Counted from the stretch's first letter, positions 21,250-32,440 are shown. The stretch: DNA of 64,000 nt from Nectonema munidae (GCA_030549495.1 JAUIRK010000099.1:620001-684000); one strand, 5' to 3'. Program-made: numbers and translations. The notes: generated by a model from the letters alone, not told the origin.

Positions 21250-21298
21250 TGTTCATGCGGGAGTCTCCCGCCCAATGCGGGAGACTTGGCAGCCCTGT
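21250..21298. mobile_element. hAT-like right terminal repeat
   Basis: The sequence ends GGGAGACTTGGCAGCCCTG. Reversed, this gives CAGGGCTGCCAAGTCTCCC, a hAT-type terminus, and it contains an internal palindrome (GCGGGAGTCTCCCGC). The matching left end was not identified. Probably the 5' end of the decayed hAT whose hATC fragment is at 20560-20770. Confidence 0.5.
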
Positions 21299-21627
21299 CG
21301 TTATTACTCCCCCCCCCCCTTTATGGTCCCAACTTCTCGAATATTAAGAATTTCTGTGAAGTTTTTTCATGCAAACATATGATTAGATCAAATAAGTTTT
21401 ACGACATAAGATAAAGAATTGGGTCTTGTTTTCGAGTTCTAACACAAATAGTTGCCATTGGTAAAATGCTGGAACAAGTAATATATTGAAGGTTAAAACA
21501 ACATTACCAATTGTCTTTCCAGGTTATGTAATCAAAACATAAACTTGGAGTATATTATAAAGCTATACCAAAAATAAAGATTCTGATAAATATATTAACG
21601 AAAAATCTCATCTTAAAATCAAATAGA

Positions 21628-21691
21628 TTGAAAGTTGATGAATGGCTTTTCGTTGCTATTGAAAGTTGATGAATGGCTTTTCGTTGCTCTG
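21628..21691 (+). repeat. Two perfect 31-bp tandem copies
   Basis: The unit starting ATTGAAAGTTGATGAATGGC and ending TTTTCGTTGCT occurs twice, head to tail. No further copies and no known function. Confidence 0.8.
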
Positions 21692-22453
21692 TCGAAAATA
21701 CTGATAATTTACATCCTTCTTTAAAAACTTTCTTAACAAAGTCAGTGAAGAATTGGGTAAAAGAACTTCCTCGAATGCATCTAACACTACCAATATCCTG
21801 AAAAATTTATAGTAATGCTCCGACAAAATAGTTTGTTGGGTAGTAGTATATTTGACTTTGTCTATCAAATTGACAAAGTTGATAAAGAACTTTCAAAAAC
21901 TGAATATGTTTTTGTCCGCGAATACACAAAGAGAGTATTTTGCTTCATCCTATCAAAGACATAAAGCAATGAGTGGATTATTGCCTTATGCCTGGATTTA
22001 TAGAATTAAAAATGGCGAAAAGAAGCAAAGTAGAAACCCAATATACTGATCTTTAAATCAAAGTTTCGTTTAGCTCAAAAGGGCGGACGACTACGTAAAA
22101 CTTGTGATTTAAATTGCTCTCTAGAATCAAGTATGAAATGAAGAGTATACAAATATCAAGTTAACTCAAGAAAGGGGTTTCCATATCCCAAATCTATCAA
22201 AATTTATTTTAACTAACTCTGATACAGTAGTAGAACCATGTTCATGTATTAAACAAAGCACACACATATTTTTCCTTAATCCCTTTGGGTAAATGAAGCC
22301 TTTTTTATCATATAAAAATACAATTCGTAATTATTTATTAATCACCCATTTGAAGATGTGCACCGCAATATCGTATAATTTCTTTTATTCACAGTCAATG
22401 ATGAACTGCACAAATGCTAGCTTCTCCATTTTTATTATCCAAAGTAAACGTAA

Positions 22454-22586
22454 AGGTAGCATGGGATGTTTTCATCGAGAAGACACAATTGTTCCTCTTG
22501 TTTTGAACTATGGGAAAAGCAGGATTGATACGGTATCGAACACAAGACCTTGAGTTAGTTATCTAACCAACCCGACTCACGCCCCT
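22454..22586 (-). mobile_element. tRNA-derived SINE (reverse copy)
   Basis: Read on the minus strand: a GGGGCGTGAGT start with GGTTGGTTAGATAAC (A-box region), a B box within TCTTGTGTTCGATACC, then a body with CAAGAGGAACAATTGTGTC and TTCTCGATGAAAACATCCC. It is the same family as 33188-33320 (+), 49589-49731 (+) and 50024-50164 (-), and the most diverged of the four. SINEs are moved by LINE enzymes; the partner LINE is not evident here. Confidence 0.7.
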
Positions 22587-22589
22587 ATT

Positions 22590-23620
22590 ATCAAAATTTT
22601 ACATCATATCTCTTAATAATGTCATCTTTTGGTAATTATTTTCATAATGTCGAAGAGTAAGTGGCAAAAAATTCTAGTAGAATTTGTTCTGTTCGAGATG
22701 CTAGTGTTGATATATTCTGAAACGAGAGATTCGTAAGGAGTCTGGACTGGACTGGACTTGACATCAAACATTGGTTTCCAAATTCCGTGAATTATTTGTC
22801 CTGACTGTGATATGCTTCTTTTGCTGCATAGTTTTGATCAGGAAATATATCTTCACTCACATCCAAACCCATCCACTCTTTGTACTATTGAAATCTTGAA
22901 AGTACTTGTGCAAGCTCTCCAAGAGTCCGCACACAAGATATCTAATGCCTGTTTGTAACCTCTATGTTATGTGTAAATATTCAACATTCATCAAATCACT
23001 ATCAATCCTATTGGACCTTCGATCATTCAAGCACATTGTACATCACAACTTTCACACACACATGCAAAACTTCCAAGGTTATCCAATTCACGATGTACAC
23101 TACCTGAAGTCTCCATTTCTGTAAATTGACATTGACTACACATCATATTGGCAACAACTTTTTGATTTGACTAAGTTTGCTCTAACCATGGCATGACGAC
23201 ACAGTTTCAACCTCGAAATCTTTTTTCTTTCAATAAGCCATAGAATCATTTGCCCTTTCACAGCATGCTTACAACTGACACCTGAGAAACCTTGGCCAAA
23301 TCTAGACGTACCTTTCTCAAGAACCCATCCGCTGTGCGAAGATATCCTCGCCTTTTGGAGTTGTCAGTAAATCATCGCAAATTAACATTTCCTATTTTAT
23401 ACATTACCCTTCTAAACTTAATCAAGGTTACAACATCCGTGCTTTCATCAAACTGGATTTAAAATTTGGGATTTTGGCTATCTCCTTTCCTTCTGCGGAT
23501 CTTATTGTTGGAGAGTGAAATACAATTGAGATTTTTGCCTTGGTTCAATTTTTACCCTATTATCATTTAGCATGTAAAATCAACTCTTCACAATTGGATT
23601 TTGCTTTAGTGTTTTCGCCC
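22590..23620. other. No gene recognised; CA/pyrimidine-rich GC-normal DNA
   Basis: From about 22880 to 23400 the plus strand is rich in C, A and T with moderate GC. Reversed, it gives Cys-rich peptides (CSQCQF, CVCESCDVQC) broken by stops. I cannot assign it; it may be an old decayed exon or transposon gene. Confidence 0.2.
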
Positions 23621-23725
23621 TACCGTATTTAAAGTAGGCCCATTTACAAGTTTATCCCAAGGGGAGCAGATTCCCCCCCCCCCTCCTTTTCAAAAAAATT
23701 CCAAATTCTCTTTTGCTAACAAAAA

Positions 23726-24230
23726 AGTCAAAACTACCATTTTCAAGTACGCTGAATTGATTGATGACCTTAATTTTTTATGAAACACAGTCAATTTGTC
23801 ATTAATCAATCATTTTTGACAATTTTGTCGAAAATGAAAAGTTAATTATTTTAAAATAAAATAAGTCAAAACTACCATTTTCAAGTACGCTGAATTGATT
23901 GATGACCTTAATTTTTATGAAACACAGTCAATTTGTCATTAATCAATCATTTTTGACAAGTTTGTCGAAAATGAAAAATTAATTATTTTTAAAATAAAAT
24001 AAGTCAAAACTACCATTTTCAAGTACGCTGAATTGGTTGATCTTAATTTTTTATGAAACTCAGTCATTTTGTCATCAATCATTTAAAAAAAACAAAAATT
24101 AAATAATTTTAAGATAAAATAAGTCTAAAGATAAATTATGTTTATGAAATCCAATCAATTTGTCTATCAATCATTTTTAAAAAATCAAAAACTAAATATT
24201 TTTAAGATAAAATACGACTTAATCAATAAT
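23726..24230 (-). repeat. Tandem array of a 137-bp module A variant
   Basis: Units begin AAGTCAAAACTACCATTTTC at 23726, 23863 and 24001, with a fourth, diverged copy at 24121. Each contains TTCAAGTACGCTGAATTG and ATGAAACACAGTCAATTTGTC, making it a shorter relative of module A in reverse orientation. Weak inverted ends (CCGTATTTAA at 23623, TTAAATACGG at 27484) enclose this array and the piggyBac copy at 25.3-26.2 kb. Confidence 0.65.
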
Positions 24231-25269
24231 TATGTTTTTTAAAAGTAATACTTCGACTTATCGAAAGACAATTAGTTTTTTTTGTATAATAAATCTGTAA
24301 AACACTTTTAAAAAAATTTTGAATAATAAACTTGAGATAATGCATGTAACTGATATAAGAAAAGAATCAAAAGATTTAATTTTTTTTTGATTGTTTATAT
24401 TTTATATATTTTTAGAAGGCGCTGAATTTAGCTGTAATTTATTTTTTAACAAATTGAATCGTTTTTGAATAGCGGATTCCACCCCTGCAAAAATATTTAA
24501 AAAAGTATGTTGAGCACCCCAAAGATTCTTATTTATGGTTTATAAATGACATCTTATCAAATTTGAAAAGTATTGAGTTTTGATAGAAATAAAGTTTAAA
24601 CCTACGATCTTCTGTTTACAAATTTAGAGCTTCACCTCTAGACCAAATGAAATATGTAAAACTATATAGTGTGATATGTAAAGTCAAATATAATATAATA
24701 ATTAGCTTAAATGGATGGTCATGAAACATACAGGGGTGGTTTTGGCTTGATTACTATTATACAGAGGGGATACAAAAAAATACCATGCAACAAAATCTAG
24801 TATAAAATTTTAATCAATATGAAATAAATTAAAAATTTTCTTTTTGTAGACAATTTTCCAATGAATTTTCAGGAAATGAATTTTTCAGATTAATTAACTG
24901 GAGACCAATTGTCCAAGAACTGATCTTAAATTTTGAACAAAACAAAAGCCAATTTTCTAGATTTTAAACAAATTTTATAAACACTAGATACCATTAATCC
25001 AAAATCTCAAAAAAACTAAAAGTATGCATGTCTATCAATAAGCCTTGGATATCCTACTTTATGTTCCAATGATATAAAGCCATAAATAAAGTAAAAAACC
25101 AATTGCTTATTTTAACATAAAAAACACGTTAGAAAATTAAAAAAAAGTTTAAAAAATTTATTAGTAGTAATAAAACAATAATATAATAGTTATATAATTA
25201 AAATTTTTGAAAACATATGGTACAATATGAATGTTCATTACAACATGCCTTTCCGCATTTCTGACATTG
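24231..25269. other. No feature recognised
   Basis: Very AT-rich DNA. A segment at 24470-24510 (GCGGATTCCACCCC) resembles the right inverted end near 27470 (GACGGATTCCGCCCCC). No genes seen. Confidence 0.3.
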
Positions 25270-26160
25270 CTACTTTATTTTTTTCAATTTGACACCTAAA
25301 ATAGAAGGCATTGATGATGCAATTAAAACATTCTTATTACTAATTTTCCTTTTAACTATATAATTATTTAAACTTAACAACTTAAAATAGTTTTTTCCGT
25401 AAAAAATTTTGTAAGAAAAATGATCTCTATCACTCAATGAAACTGGAATACCTATTCTTGTAGCCATTATTGTTCCTAAACATATTATTTTTTCTTTAAA
25501 CAACCACTCAATTAATTTTAAAGATGTATAAAATCTATCTAAAGTGATATTTCTACCTTATGTTGCATGTTCTCTTGACTTTGTTTATTAACTCTTTAAC
25601 CGTTCCTTCAGTTGTGTTCAGATAATATGGACCCTCGCCCTCAATTGGTCTGCCAGCTTTATTCTTTAAACATTTGATTTCAGACCAACACCTCCTCTGA
25701 TTATATTTTCGCTTCCCTGTCTACCAACCTTTATTGGCTTAACATTTGACCATAAAAGTTCCTTATCTTTTTTCCCTTGTTTTTTTTATAAAGAATTAGC
25801 TTTCAATACAGATCTAAAAGTTTCTTCTGTCTGTACAGGAATTCTATCAAATCTATTTTTATCTAAACAATCATTAATAGAAAATAAAAGTCTTCGCTAA
25901 CATTCGAGACTCGTGCCAATACTTCTGGTATTTTGATCGAAGTCGTTTTCTAACTATTGGGAAACATCATCCTCTTCTGATGGGCAAAGTTCTCCATAAA
26001 TTGAGTCGGAATCACTTTCACTAGTTGATGACTTTGATGTTGAAGCATCTTGATCATGAAATAATTGAAAGATGTTATCTATACTCGATGACTCTTCGGC
26101 ACAAACATCTTTTGATGAAGCCTCATTTTTCCTTTTTTTAATATTTCTAATACCAGACAT
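25270..26160 (-). pseudogene. piggyBac transposase copy 3, decayed
   Basis: The minus strand starts at 26160 with an acidic Ser-rich N-terminus (MSGIRNIKKRKNEASSKD..., ESDSDSIYGELCPSEEDD), typical of piggyBac. After a degraded middle, ITLDRFYTSLKLIEWL gives the second catalytic Asp block. It continues as CLGTIMATRIGIPVSLSDRD and NKNVLIASSM, the conserved region between the second and third catalytic Asp. The first Asp block (VDEQ) is not readable and the C-terminal Cys-rich domain is lacking. The size (~890 bp) indicates large internal deletion. No TTAA-flanked ends were assigned. Confidence 0.7.
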
Positions 26161-27800
26161 GCTACAAAACTTAAAATTAGACTAAAAAATTGTAAATTCT
26201 TACTTATCAAACAACAAGTGAAGGAAAAAATAGTTCAAAAGTTAAAAAAAAAGTCCTATTATACTAACGATAAAATGCTAAAATCAAAAATGGAAAGTAG
26301 AGTATAAATGATTAAAAATATGATTCTGACGTAAGAAGCAAGCAAAGTATCACATGTGATTTATAAGTTCAGTGTATATACGTATTGTATATAGTTAAAC
26401 AATATACAGCAATGCCAGACATACATATCATTGCGTAATGAATGTATACTGTTTTTATTATGACGTCGTCATAAGCATTGAAGGATGTGAAAATTTTGAT
26501 CAAGCCAAGTTTTCAAGCTCTTGTACTCTGGATCAAAACCTTCTATTACTGACAAAAGTATGGAAGCATGTACCTTACGCTTTTTGATTTTCATATTTAC
26601 TAATGCTTTATGAAAGCCATTAATGATGGAGTTCTGTGACTTTTCAAGCAGAAAACTTACAAAAATCAGTAAATAAACATAAGTGGCTTTTAGGTTTTGA
26701 TAATTAAATCTTATTTTTTTTGTTTTTATATAAACAAAGTTGCCGGGTAAATAGTTGTAGTGAATCAGCATTAGTTTCTGATTTATAAATAAAATATTTT
26801 AAAATATATCTTTGAGTTCAATGACCTATTAAAAAAAACTTTTTTAAACAGTTAACGAAATAAAAGTTACAATTTGTTCAATTTTTATTAGAAATTTATT
26901 GTTTCTCAGGGGAAAAATTGCTTAAAACTTAATAAGAAAAGAAGAAACTTTTTAATTTTATTCTGCCATTTTTACAAGACATATATTGTGACAATATTTC
27001 ATATATTGGATTGGATGGGTAAGGATGGCAAAGCATGTTCCAAAATCAATTGATATGCTTGCAAACTGCTTGTTAAAGATTAGTTGAAGATCGTTCGAGA
27101 GCGTTGTTGAAAGCTTGAAGACGGTTTAAGCTTGGCAAGGGTGATGGAAATAAAGTGAGAGATTTCTAAAATGTAAGTAAAAGAAACTAAGTGTGTTTAA
27201 TGAGGATGGATTCGATGGTTTTAATCGAAGAAGATAGTGCGTTTAATAAATTAGGGTGGAAGAGGATTTAGCTGAAGTTGGTTGGAAAATGGCCTAGAGG
27301 GTTTGATGCATGAGTTTATCATTGTGTGTCGATAAATATTTCATATAAGAAAATAATATAACTTCTTTTAAATCACTACAAATAGTCATTAAAAAAAGTG
27401 AAAAAAAAAACATAATTTAGTTAAGTTATTAGTTTTTGAATAAATTGAACATATTTTTTAAGGAGACGGATTCCGCCCCCTTGCCTTAAATACGGTTAAT
27501 ATGTCATACAAAGCTTCAAAAGCAGCCTCAAATTGTGATAGAATTTTATAAACTTTACAGCGTTCGTATTCTTTGCCTTTTGCTGGAAAAATGATATATT
27601 TCCAAATTAATTTTTTTCCAATAACACAAAAATTTTTGATTATGTTTAAAAAAATAGTAATTTTTAGTTCAAAAATAAATTGCCTTTATGATTATGAAGG
27701 AGGTTAAATGATAAAATGAAAATAAACAATTGAAAGAGCTAAAACATGCGAGTACTACATGTTCTACTAATAAACTAGAATTATATAGTAAGTTTACTTT
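26161..27800. other. No gene recognised; inverted end near 27460-27494
   Basis: AT-rich, with a G/A-rich purine stretch at 27000-27320 that reads like decayed coding DNA (possibly LINE) but cannot be assigned. GGAGACGGATTCCGCCCCC followed by TTAAATACGG at about 27462-27494 is the inverted partner of CCGTATTTAAAG at 23623. Confidence 0.3.
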
Positions 27801-27808
27801 CCTTAAAA

Positions 27809-28030
27809 TTACTATAGTAATAGTAAGTTTTACTAGTTTTATTCTAATACTGTCGAGTATTTTTACTATTGTCATAGTAAAATTTACTATTTACGCTCTA
27901 CTAGCTGTAAAATAACTTTTTACTATAGTCATGGCAAAACTTAGTAACTATCAAGTAATTCTACTACATTCATAGTAATATTCATTTTAAAGTTAATTAA
28001 CTATCAAATCAGTTTACTATAGTCATAGTA
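27809..28030. repeat. Array of five 18-19-bp imperfect palindromes
   Basis: Motif TTTACTATAGTCATAGTAA and close variants occur at 27809-27827, 27862-27880, 27919-27937, 27961-27978 and 28013-28030, i.e. every 42-57 bp. Each is an inverted pair TTACTAT / ATAGTAA around a short centre. The sequence between copies is not conserved. Purpose unknown; it could be regularly spaced protein-binding sites or an old mobile-element end. Confidence 0.6.
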
Positions 28031-28334
28031 ATATTTACTAGTTTTACTGCTTGAATAAATTTTATTCTTCTATTCATATAGTAACATGCATTACTTTCAT
28101 TGATTATTATCAAATGATATATTTGAAATTTCTATTTGGCAAACTATATTATTACTGGGGCCAAATAAGTATTTTGTATCGTTTCATTCTTTGATCCATT
28201 TTTGTATTGGTTGGTTTGAGATATCAAAGCACTTTCAACCGTAAGGCTATATGCTCGCATTATGCTTAAGATGGTTAATCACAGTTTTTGTGAATTTGTT
28301 TTTAGAGTTTTTTTTGTTTTAGCTAAAGCTAAAT

Positions 28335-28652
28335 TTCAAGAGGGGGGGGGGGGGGGGGGCTGAAATGGGGCAAAGAAACACATTTGCAAAAAATTTATTT
28401 CCTATATTACTTTATATCCTATATTACTATGCTGAAAAGCATGAATTACTTCTGTATAAAAACCTATAAAAATCTCATATTATACATACACATACACTAG
28501 CATTTATATAAGATTATTGTGTACAATTTTTGCTTATTTATTTTTCCTTTAAAAAGTGCATGGGGCAGAACCAAAAATTTTAGGGGGGCAAAGATTAATA
28601 CAAGGGGGGGGGGCACATGCCCCAAAATTATATAGGTAGCGCGGGCACTGTG
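28335..28652. mobile_element. Probable hAT-type MITE with G-rich interior
   Basis: The right end reads GGTAGCGCGGGCACTG, i.e. CAGTGCCCGCGCTACC reversed, close to the CAGTGGCGTAGCC end family. The interior carries G runs at 28341-28359 and 28606-28614 and GGGGCAAAG blocks, as in the other G-rich hAT MITEs here. The left terminal repeat is not readable, probably lost within the G run, so the left boundary is uncertain. Confidence 0.4.
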
Positions 28653-28914
28653 AGAGGAACACCCTAACAACCAACCAACAACAAACTATTAATGGGTAAC
28701 TCTTTATTTTGTCCGGCTAGGTATCTTTTTATAATTTTGGTTTGTTTTATTGTTAAATAAAACCTTACTTAAAAAAAAGTTATCTCTTTCTTTTATAACA
28801 CCCGGCAGATTTTTACTTTAAAAATTTTTAAAATTAAAAAATATTTCTATTTTAATTTTGTTATTACTTAATTTGTTCCAGTTTTTCATGTCCCCTTTCC
28901 TTTAAATTTTTTTC

Positions 28915-29199
28915 ATGGATAAATTTGAATCGGAAAACAGTTCTGGCTCTGTTAACAAAAATGATATTATATCTCAGTATAAACAAGCACAAATGATATC
29001 TAATGTTCAAAGACTCGTTCAAGAAATGTCTGATAAATGTTTTAATAAATGTATTACTAGTATAAGTAGTACATTTGATAGTTCTCAACAAAAATGTGTC
29101 AGTTCCTGTGTTGATCGTTTTATGGAGTCTTGGAATTTAACTAGAAAATCATATTACAATATTTTGACTAAAGAATATTCAGGCGGAACAATGACATAA
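28915..29199 (+). CDS. Timm13: Mitochondrial import chaperone Tim13
   Basis: A 94-residue protein, the normal small-Tim length. The twin CX3C motif is exact: C42-FNK-C46 and C61-VSS-C65 with 14 residues between, as in Tim13. Flanking positions also fit Tim13 rather than Tim8 or Tim9/10: NVQRLVQEMSDKCF ahead, and CVDRFMESWNLTRKSYYNIL after (Tim13 has CMDRYMDAWNxVSxAY). Tim13 with Tim8 forms a hexamer in the intermembrane space that escorts hydrophobic precursors to TIM22; the cysteines form two disulfides, inserted by Mia40. There is no intron. An AATAAA (29208-29213) lies 9 bases after the stop. Codons are AT-rich, unlike PGLS and RRS1, so a retrocopy is possible, but the frame is intact. Confidence 0.9.
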   Translation: MDKFESENSSGSVNKNDIISQYKQAQMISNVQRLVQEMSDKCFNKCITSISSTFDSSQQKCVSSCVDRFMESWNLTRKSYYNILTKEYSGGTMT

Positions 29200-29342
29200 A
29201 TTTTCATAATAAATTTTTTACTTTTTTATTTTATATATCTAAGCTTGTTTGATATGTTAACAAACATGATTCCCATACAGTTGTAATAAACTCTCTTGGT
29301 AAGAGTAACATTTTTAAAATTTTATATAAGAATAGACTTATA

Positions 29343-29492
29343 GGGGTCGTTCACAATTGACGTCAACCCTTTTTTTTGATAAATTTCAACCTCATGTCAA
29401 CTTTTAGATATATCATCACTTAACAAAATTGACTTATGTCAACTTTGGATACCCCCCTCCCCGTTTTAGTTGACGTCAATTGTGAACGACCC
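29343..29492. mobile_element. 150-bp MITE with 24-bp inverted ends, TA-flanked
   Basis: Ends GGGTCGTTCACAATTGACG (continuing TCAA) and, at the right, TTGACGTCAATTGTGAACGACCC are near-perfect inverted repeats. TA flanks both sides (29341-29342, 29493-29494), as expected for Tc1/mariner-type MITEs. No coding capacity. Its right border directly abuts the first base of the Y element at 29495. Confidence 0.8.
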
Positions 29493-29494
29493 TA

Positions 29495-31700
29495 CCCTAT
29501 TAGTGCAACGCCCCCTTCCCTTCACTAAAAAATTAATCGTAGAAAATTGGCTGAATCATATCCCTTCAAATTTTGTGGCTTTTCCTAAAATCGCTAGCTG
29601 CATCTTTTGAAACCATTTTCATGGTAGTTGAATGACCCCTTCATGTCCAAAACTGTCAATCAAAAATTAATATTTTTCAGCAAAATTTTGACATTATCTG
29701 TACTTAACCTTATAACTTAGGATCTATATTATATAATACCCTGAAAATTTATAATTATATACAGTTTGGAACGCATAACACTTTATATATTTAATTTTTT
29801 CAATAATGATGGCTACTTTTTAGTTTACATAAAATATATGTGTTATACTAAATCGGCCATGCTGGTTTCATTTCTGGACTAATTTTTTACGTTTAGGATC
29901 TGGAAATACCTATAAGTGTTAATCAAATTTGCGGTTTACTTCTAAAAATTGTCTCCAAAAACATTCATCCAAATTTTACAATGAAATATATGTTTTATAC
30001 TTGAAAATCCTTTGAAATGAGATTGGGTGACAAATATTCAGGCCTGATAATAAAATACACGATACTGATAAACAAGTCTAAGATCATCAAGAAGATTCTT
30101 TAATCAGAATGCTTTGAGAGAGGAAAAAAGTAATTTTATCCTTATAAAAAAATTTTCGAACACACATTGAAGAATATAAATATCTAATGAAAAAAGAGCT
30201 ACCAAGAAAGGATCATCATAGAATGAATACCAAAATTACATACTGTAAATTATAATATGACGTAGAGACTACGAGCCGATAACGAATTTGTAGCCAAAAA
30301 GATGGAGGTCCTATCGAGTTACATAAGTTACTGTAGAATGAAATATTTTGAGTGAATTAAACACCTAAAGTTGGTTTAGAAAATAATTACCAGAGAAATA
30401 CTGCAAGTAGAAGTTATTTTTATGTTTATATATTTGACATTGATTTACAGGTTTAATCGATTTTTTGATAGGTTTTATTGATTTCATAAAAAATGAACAT
30501 CATTAAATTCTGCATATTTGAAATGTGTAAAAAACTTTATAAGAATAAAAATTTTAATTTTGACATGGGCTGTCATATTTAAATTTTTTTGTCAGGTTTG
30601 ACTAATATTTATAAAAAAAAAAGGAATATAACCAGTAAACACAGCCTACTTGAAAATGGGTATATGTGTGTAAAATGCCATACACGGTAAACTTCATCAC
30701 TTCCCTATACTTTCTATTAAACGTAATTCTCTAATTCAAAAAACCGTGTCTGGTCCTTTCTTTTTGGGATAAATCAATTTTTAGACAGTTTTGATTGATT
30801 TTTATAAAAAAATAAATATCACCACTGAATTACGCATGCTTAAAAATGGGTATATATGTGTAAAAAACTTTATATAATTATTTAGATAAAAAGTTTCTTT
30901 TTAAGATGAGCTGTCATATATAAATCAATGCTTTGATAACTTTAATTGATTTTTATAAAAAAAATGAATATCACCGCTGAATTAAGCATGCTTGAAAATG
31001 GGTGTATATGTGTAAAAAACATATAATTATTTAGATAAAAACTTTCTTTTTTGAGATGAGCTGTCATATGTAAATCACTTTTTTGACAGGTTTGAATGAT
31101 TTTCATAAAAAATGAATATCACCGCTGAATTCAGCATATTTGAAAATGGGTATACATGTGTAAAAAACCTTATATACTTATTTAGATAAAAAGTTCCTTT
31201 TTGAGATGAGCTGTCACATTTAGATCAATTTTTTGACAGGTTTGATTGATTTTCATAAAAAATGAATATCATCACTGAATTCAGCATATTTGAAAATGGG
31301 TATATATGTGTAAAAAACTTTATATACTTATTTAGATAAAAAGTTCCTTTTTGAGATGAGCTGTCACATTTAGATCAATTTTTTGACAGGTTTGATTGAT
31401 TTTCATAAAAAAAATGAATATCACCACTGATTTCAGCATATTTGAAAATGGGTATACATGCGTAAAAAACTTTATATAATTATTTAAATAAAAGTTCCTT
31501 TTTGAGATGAGCTGTCAAATATAAATCAATTTTTTGACAGGTTTGATTGATTTTGATAAAAAATGGACATCACCACTGAATTCAGCATAGTTGAAATATA
31601 TATGTAACATTAAAAATATTTTTAAAAACTTATTAAATATCTGAGAAAAATAGGGGGGGGCAGCACTTGAGCGGACAAATTTTGCCCAGCACTAATAGGG
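29495..31700 (+). mobile_element. Y element: TTAA-associated non-autonomous transposon
   Basis: Left end CCCTATTAGTGCAACGCCCC and right end CACTAATAGGG followed by TTAA (31701-31704) share a perfect 12-bp inverted repeat CCCTATTAGTGC. CCC ends at a TTAA are the piggyBac hallmark. The left flank is CCTA rather than TTAA and adjoins a MITE. Inside, in order, are module B (29880-30010), module C (30030-30430) and an array of module A (30420-31600). G/C runs lie next to the A-side end. There is no transposase, so it must have been moved by another element's enzyme. Related copies are at 18.6, 34.2, 37.7 and 59.6 kb. Confidence 0.65.
30420..31600 (+). repeat. Module A tandem array (~120-185-bp units)
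   Basis: About seven head-to-tail units share a TTTTTTGACAGGTTTGATTG core, ATGAATATCACCACTGAATT, GAAAATGGGTATATATGTG and CTTTTTGAGATGAGCTGTC. Units at 31080-31560 are the most alike, which suggests recent local amplification; the first units are more diverged. Single or few copies occur in many other places in the window. Confidence 0.85.
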
Positions 31701-31775
31701 TTAAATTATAAAATTTGCTTTTGAAAGCTAATTTTTAAACTCCAGAATAATTCCTTGGAAATACAATTCTTTTAA

Positions 31776-32120
31776 CCCTCATGCGGCAAACATATTTTCT
31801 TTACGATTTAGATGGTCCAATGGGCGCCGCCTTTTTGTTTTCACAAATACTCTTGTATATGATAATTTTTATATTTTGTACATTTAGCGTATCTATAACC
31901 TTTAAATTAATGATTTCTTGTGCATATATGTCACTATAAATATTTTTTATATTGCCAGAAATATTAAAGTTTAGCAATTTATTACAAAAAAAGGGAGCGT
32001 CTTTTCACCCAAAAACACATTCAAAAAACAACATCATAGGTAGCAATAGAAACTATTTAAATCAAATAATAATTCAACAAAAAATTTCAATTAATCAATT
32101 GAGTTCAAAAGTAAAGGATA
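31776..32120. mobile_element. piggyBac-like terminal segment 1
   Basis: TTAA (31772-31775) is followed by CCCTCATGCGGCAAACAT, a piggyBac-type end. It shares GCGTCTTTTCACCnAAAAAC and CACATTCAAAAAACAAC with the segment at 33613-34156. Both segments finish at a TTAA followed by CCCTAT(C/T)AGTGA, the Y-family end (32121 and 34157). No coding sequence. Confidence 0.5.
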
Positions 32121-32267
32121 TTAACCCTATCAGTGATCTCTTGTACCGAATTGGCTACATCTTTTGCTACCATACTTCGTAAGATTTCCTAAAATTGATA
32201 GCTCTCACTCAATAAAATGTGTATTTCTGTGATTTTTTTTACGATTATTTCTATTTATTTTTGGGCG

Positions 32268-32395
32268 AGTGGCGATTGGTTAGAGTGTAGGTCTTCGAAT
32301 CCCATCATTTTAGGTTCGAATACCGCCTTTACCAAAATACTGATAGCTCAATGTCAGTTGCCCTAAGTTAACCACCTTTAACCTTGTTTATACAT
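32268..32395 (+). mobile_element. Possible tRNA-derived SINE, second family
   Basis: GGGCGAGTGGCGATTGGTTA resembles an A-box region, and GGTTCGAATACC fits the B box about 45 bases later. The 3' body (AGCTCAATGTCAGTTGCCC) differs from the main SINE family here. It is not a good tRNA cloverleaf, so a SINE or tRNA fossil is likelier than a working tRNA gene. Confidence 0.4.
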
Positions 32396-32440
32396 AAAAC
32401 ATAGATAAATAAGTAGTTAAATAATTTTGCTGTTAACAAT

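Noticed and set aside
23040-23140. Cys-rich peptide on the minus strand as a zinc-finger exon
   Set aside because: Stops on both sides, irregular Cys spacing and no splice signals I could trust.
26469-26771. 100-codon minus-strand frame as a gene
   Set aside because: AT-rich composition, no family similarity and no start context or splice signals; likely chance.
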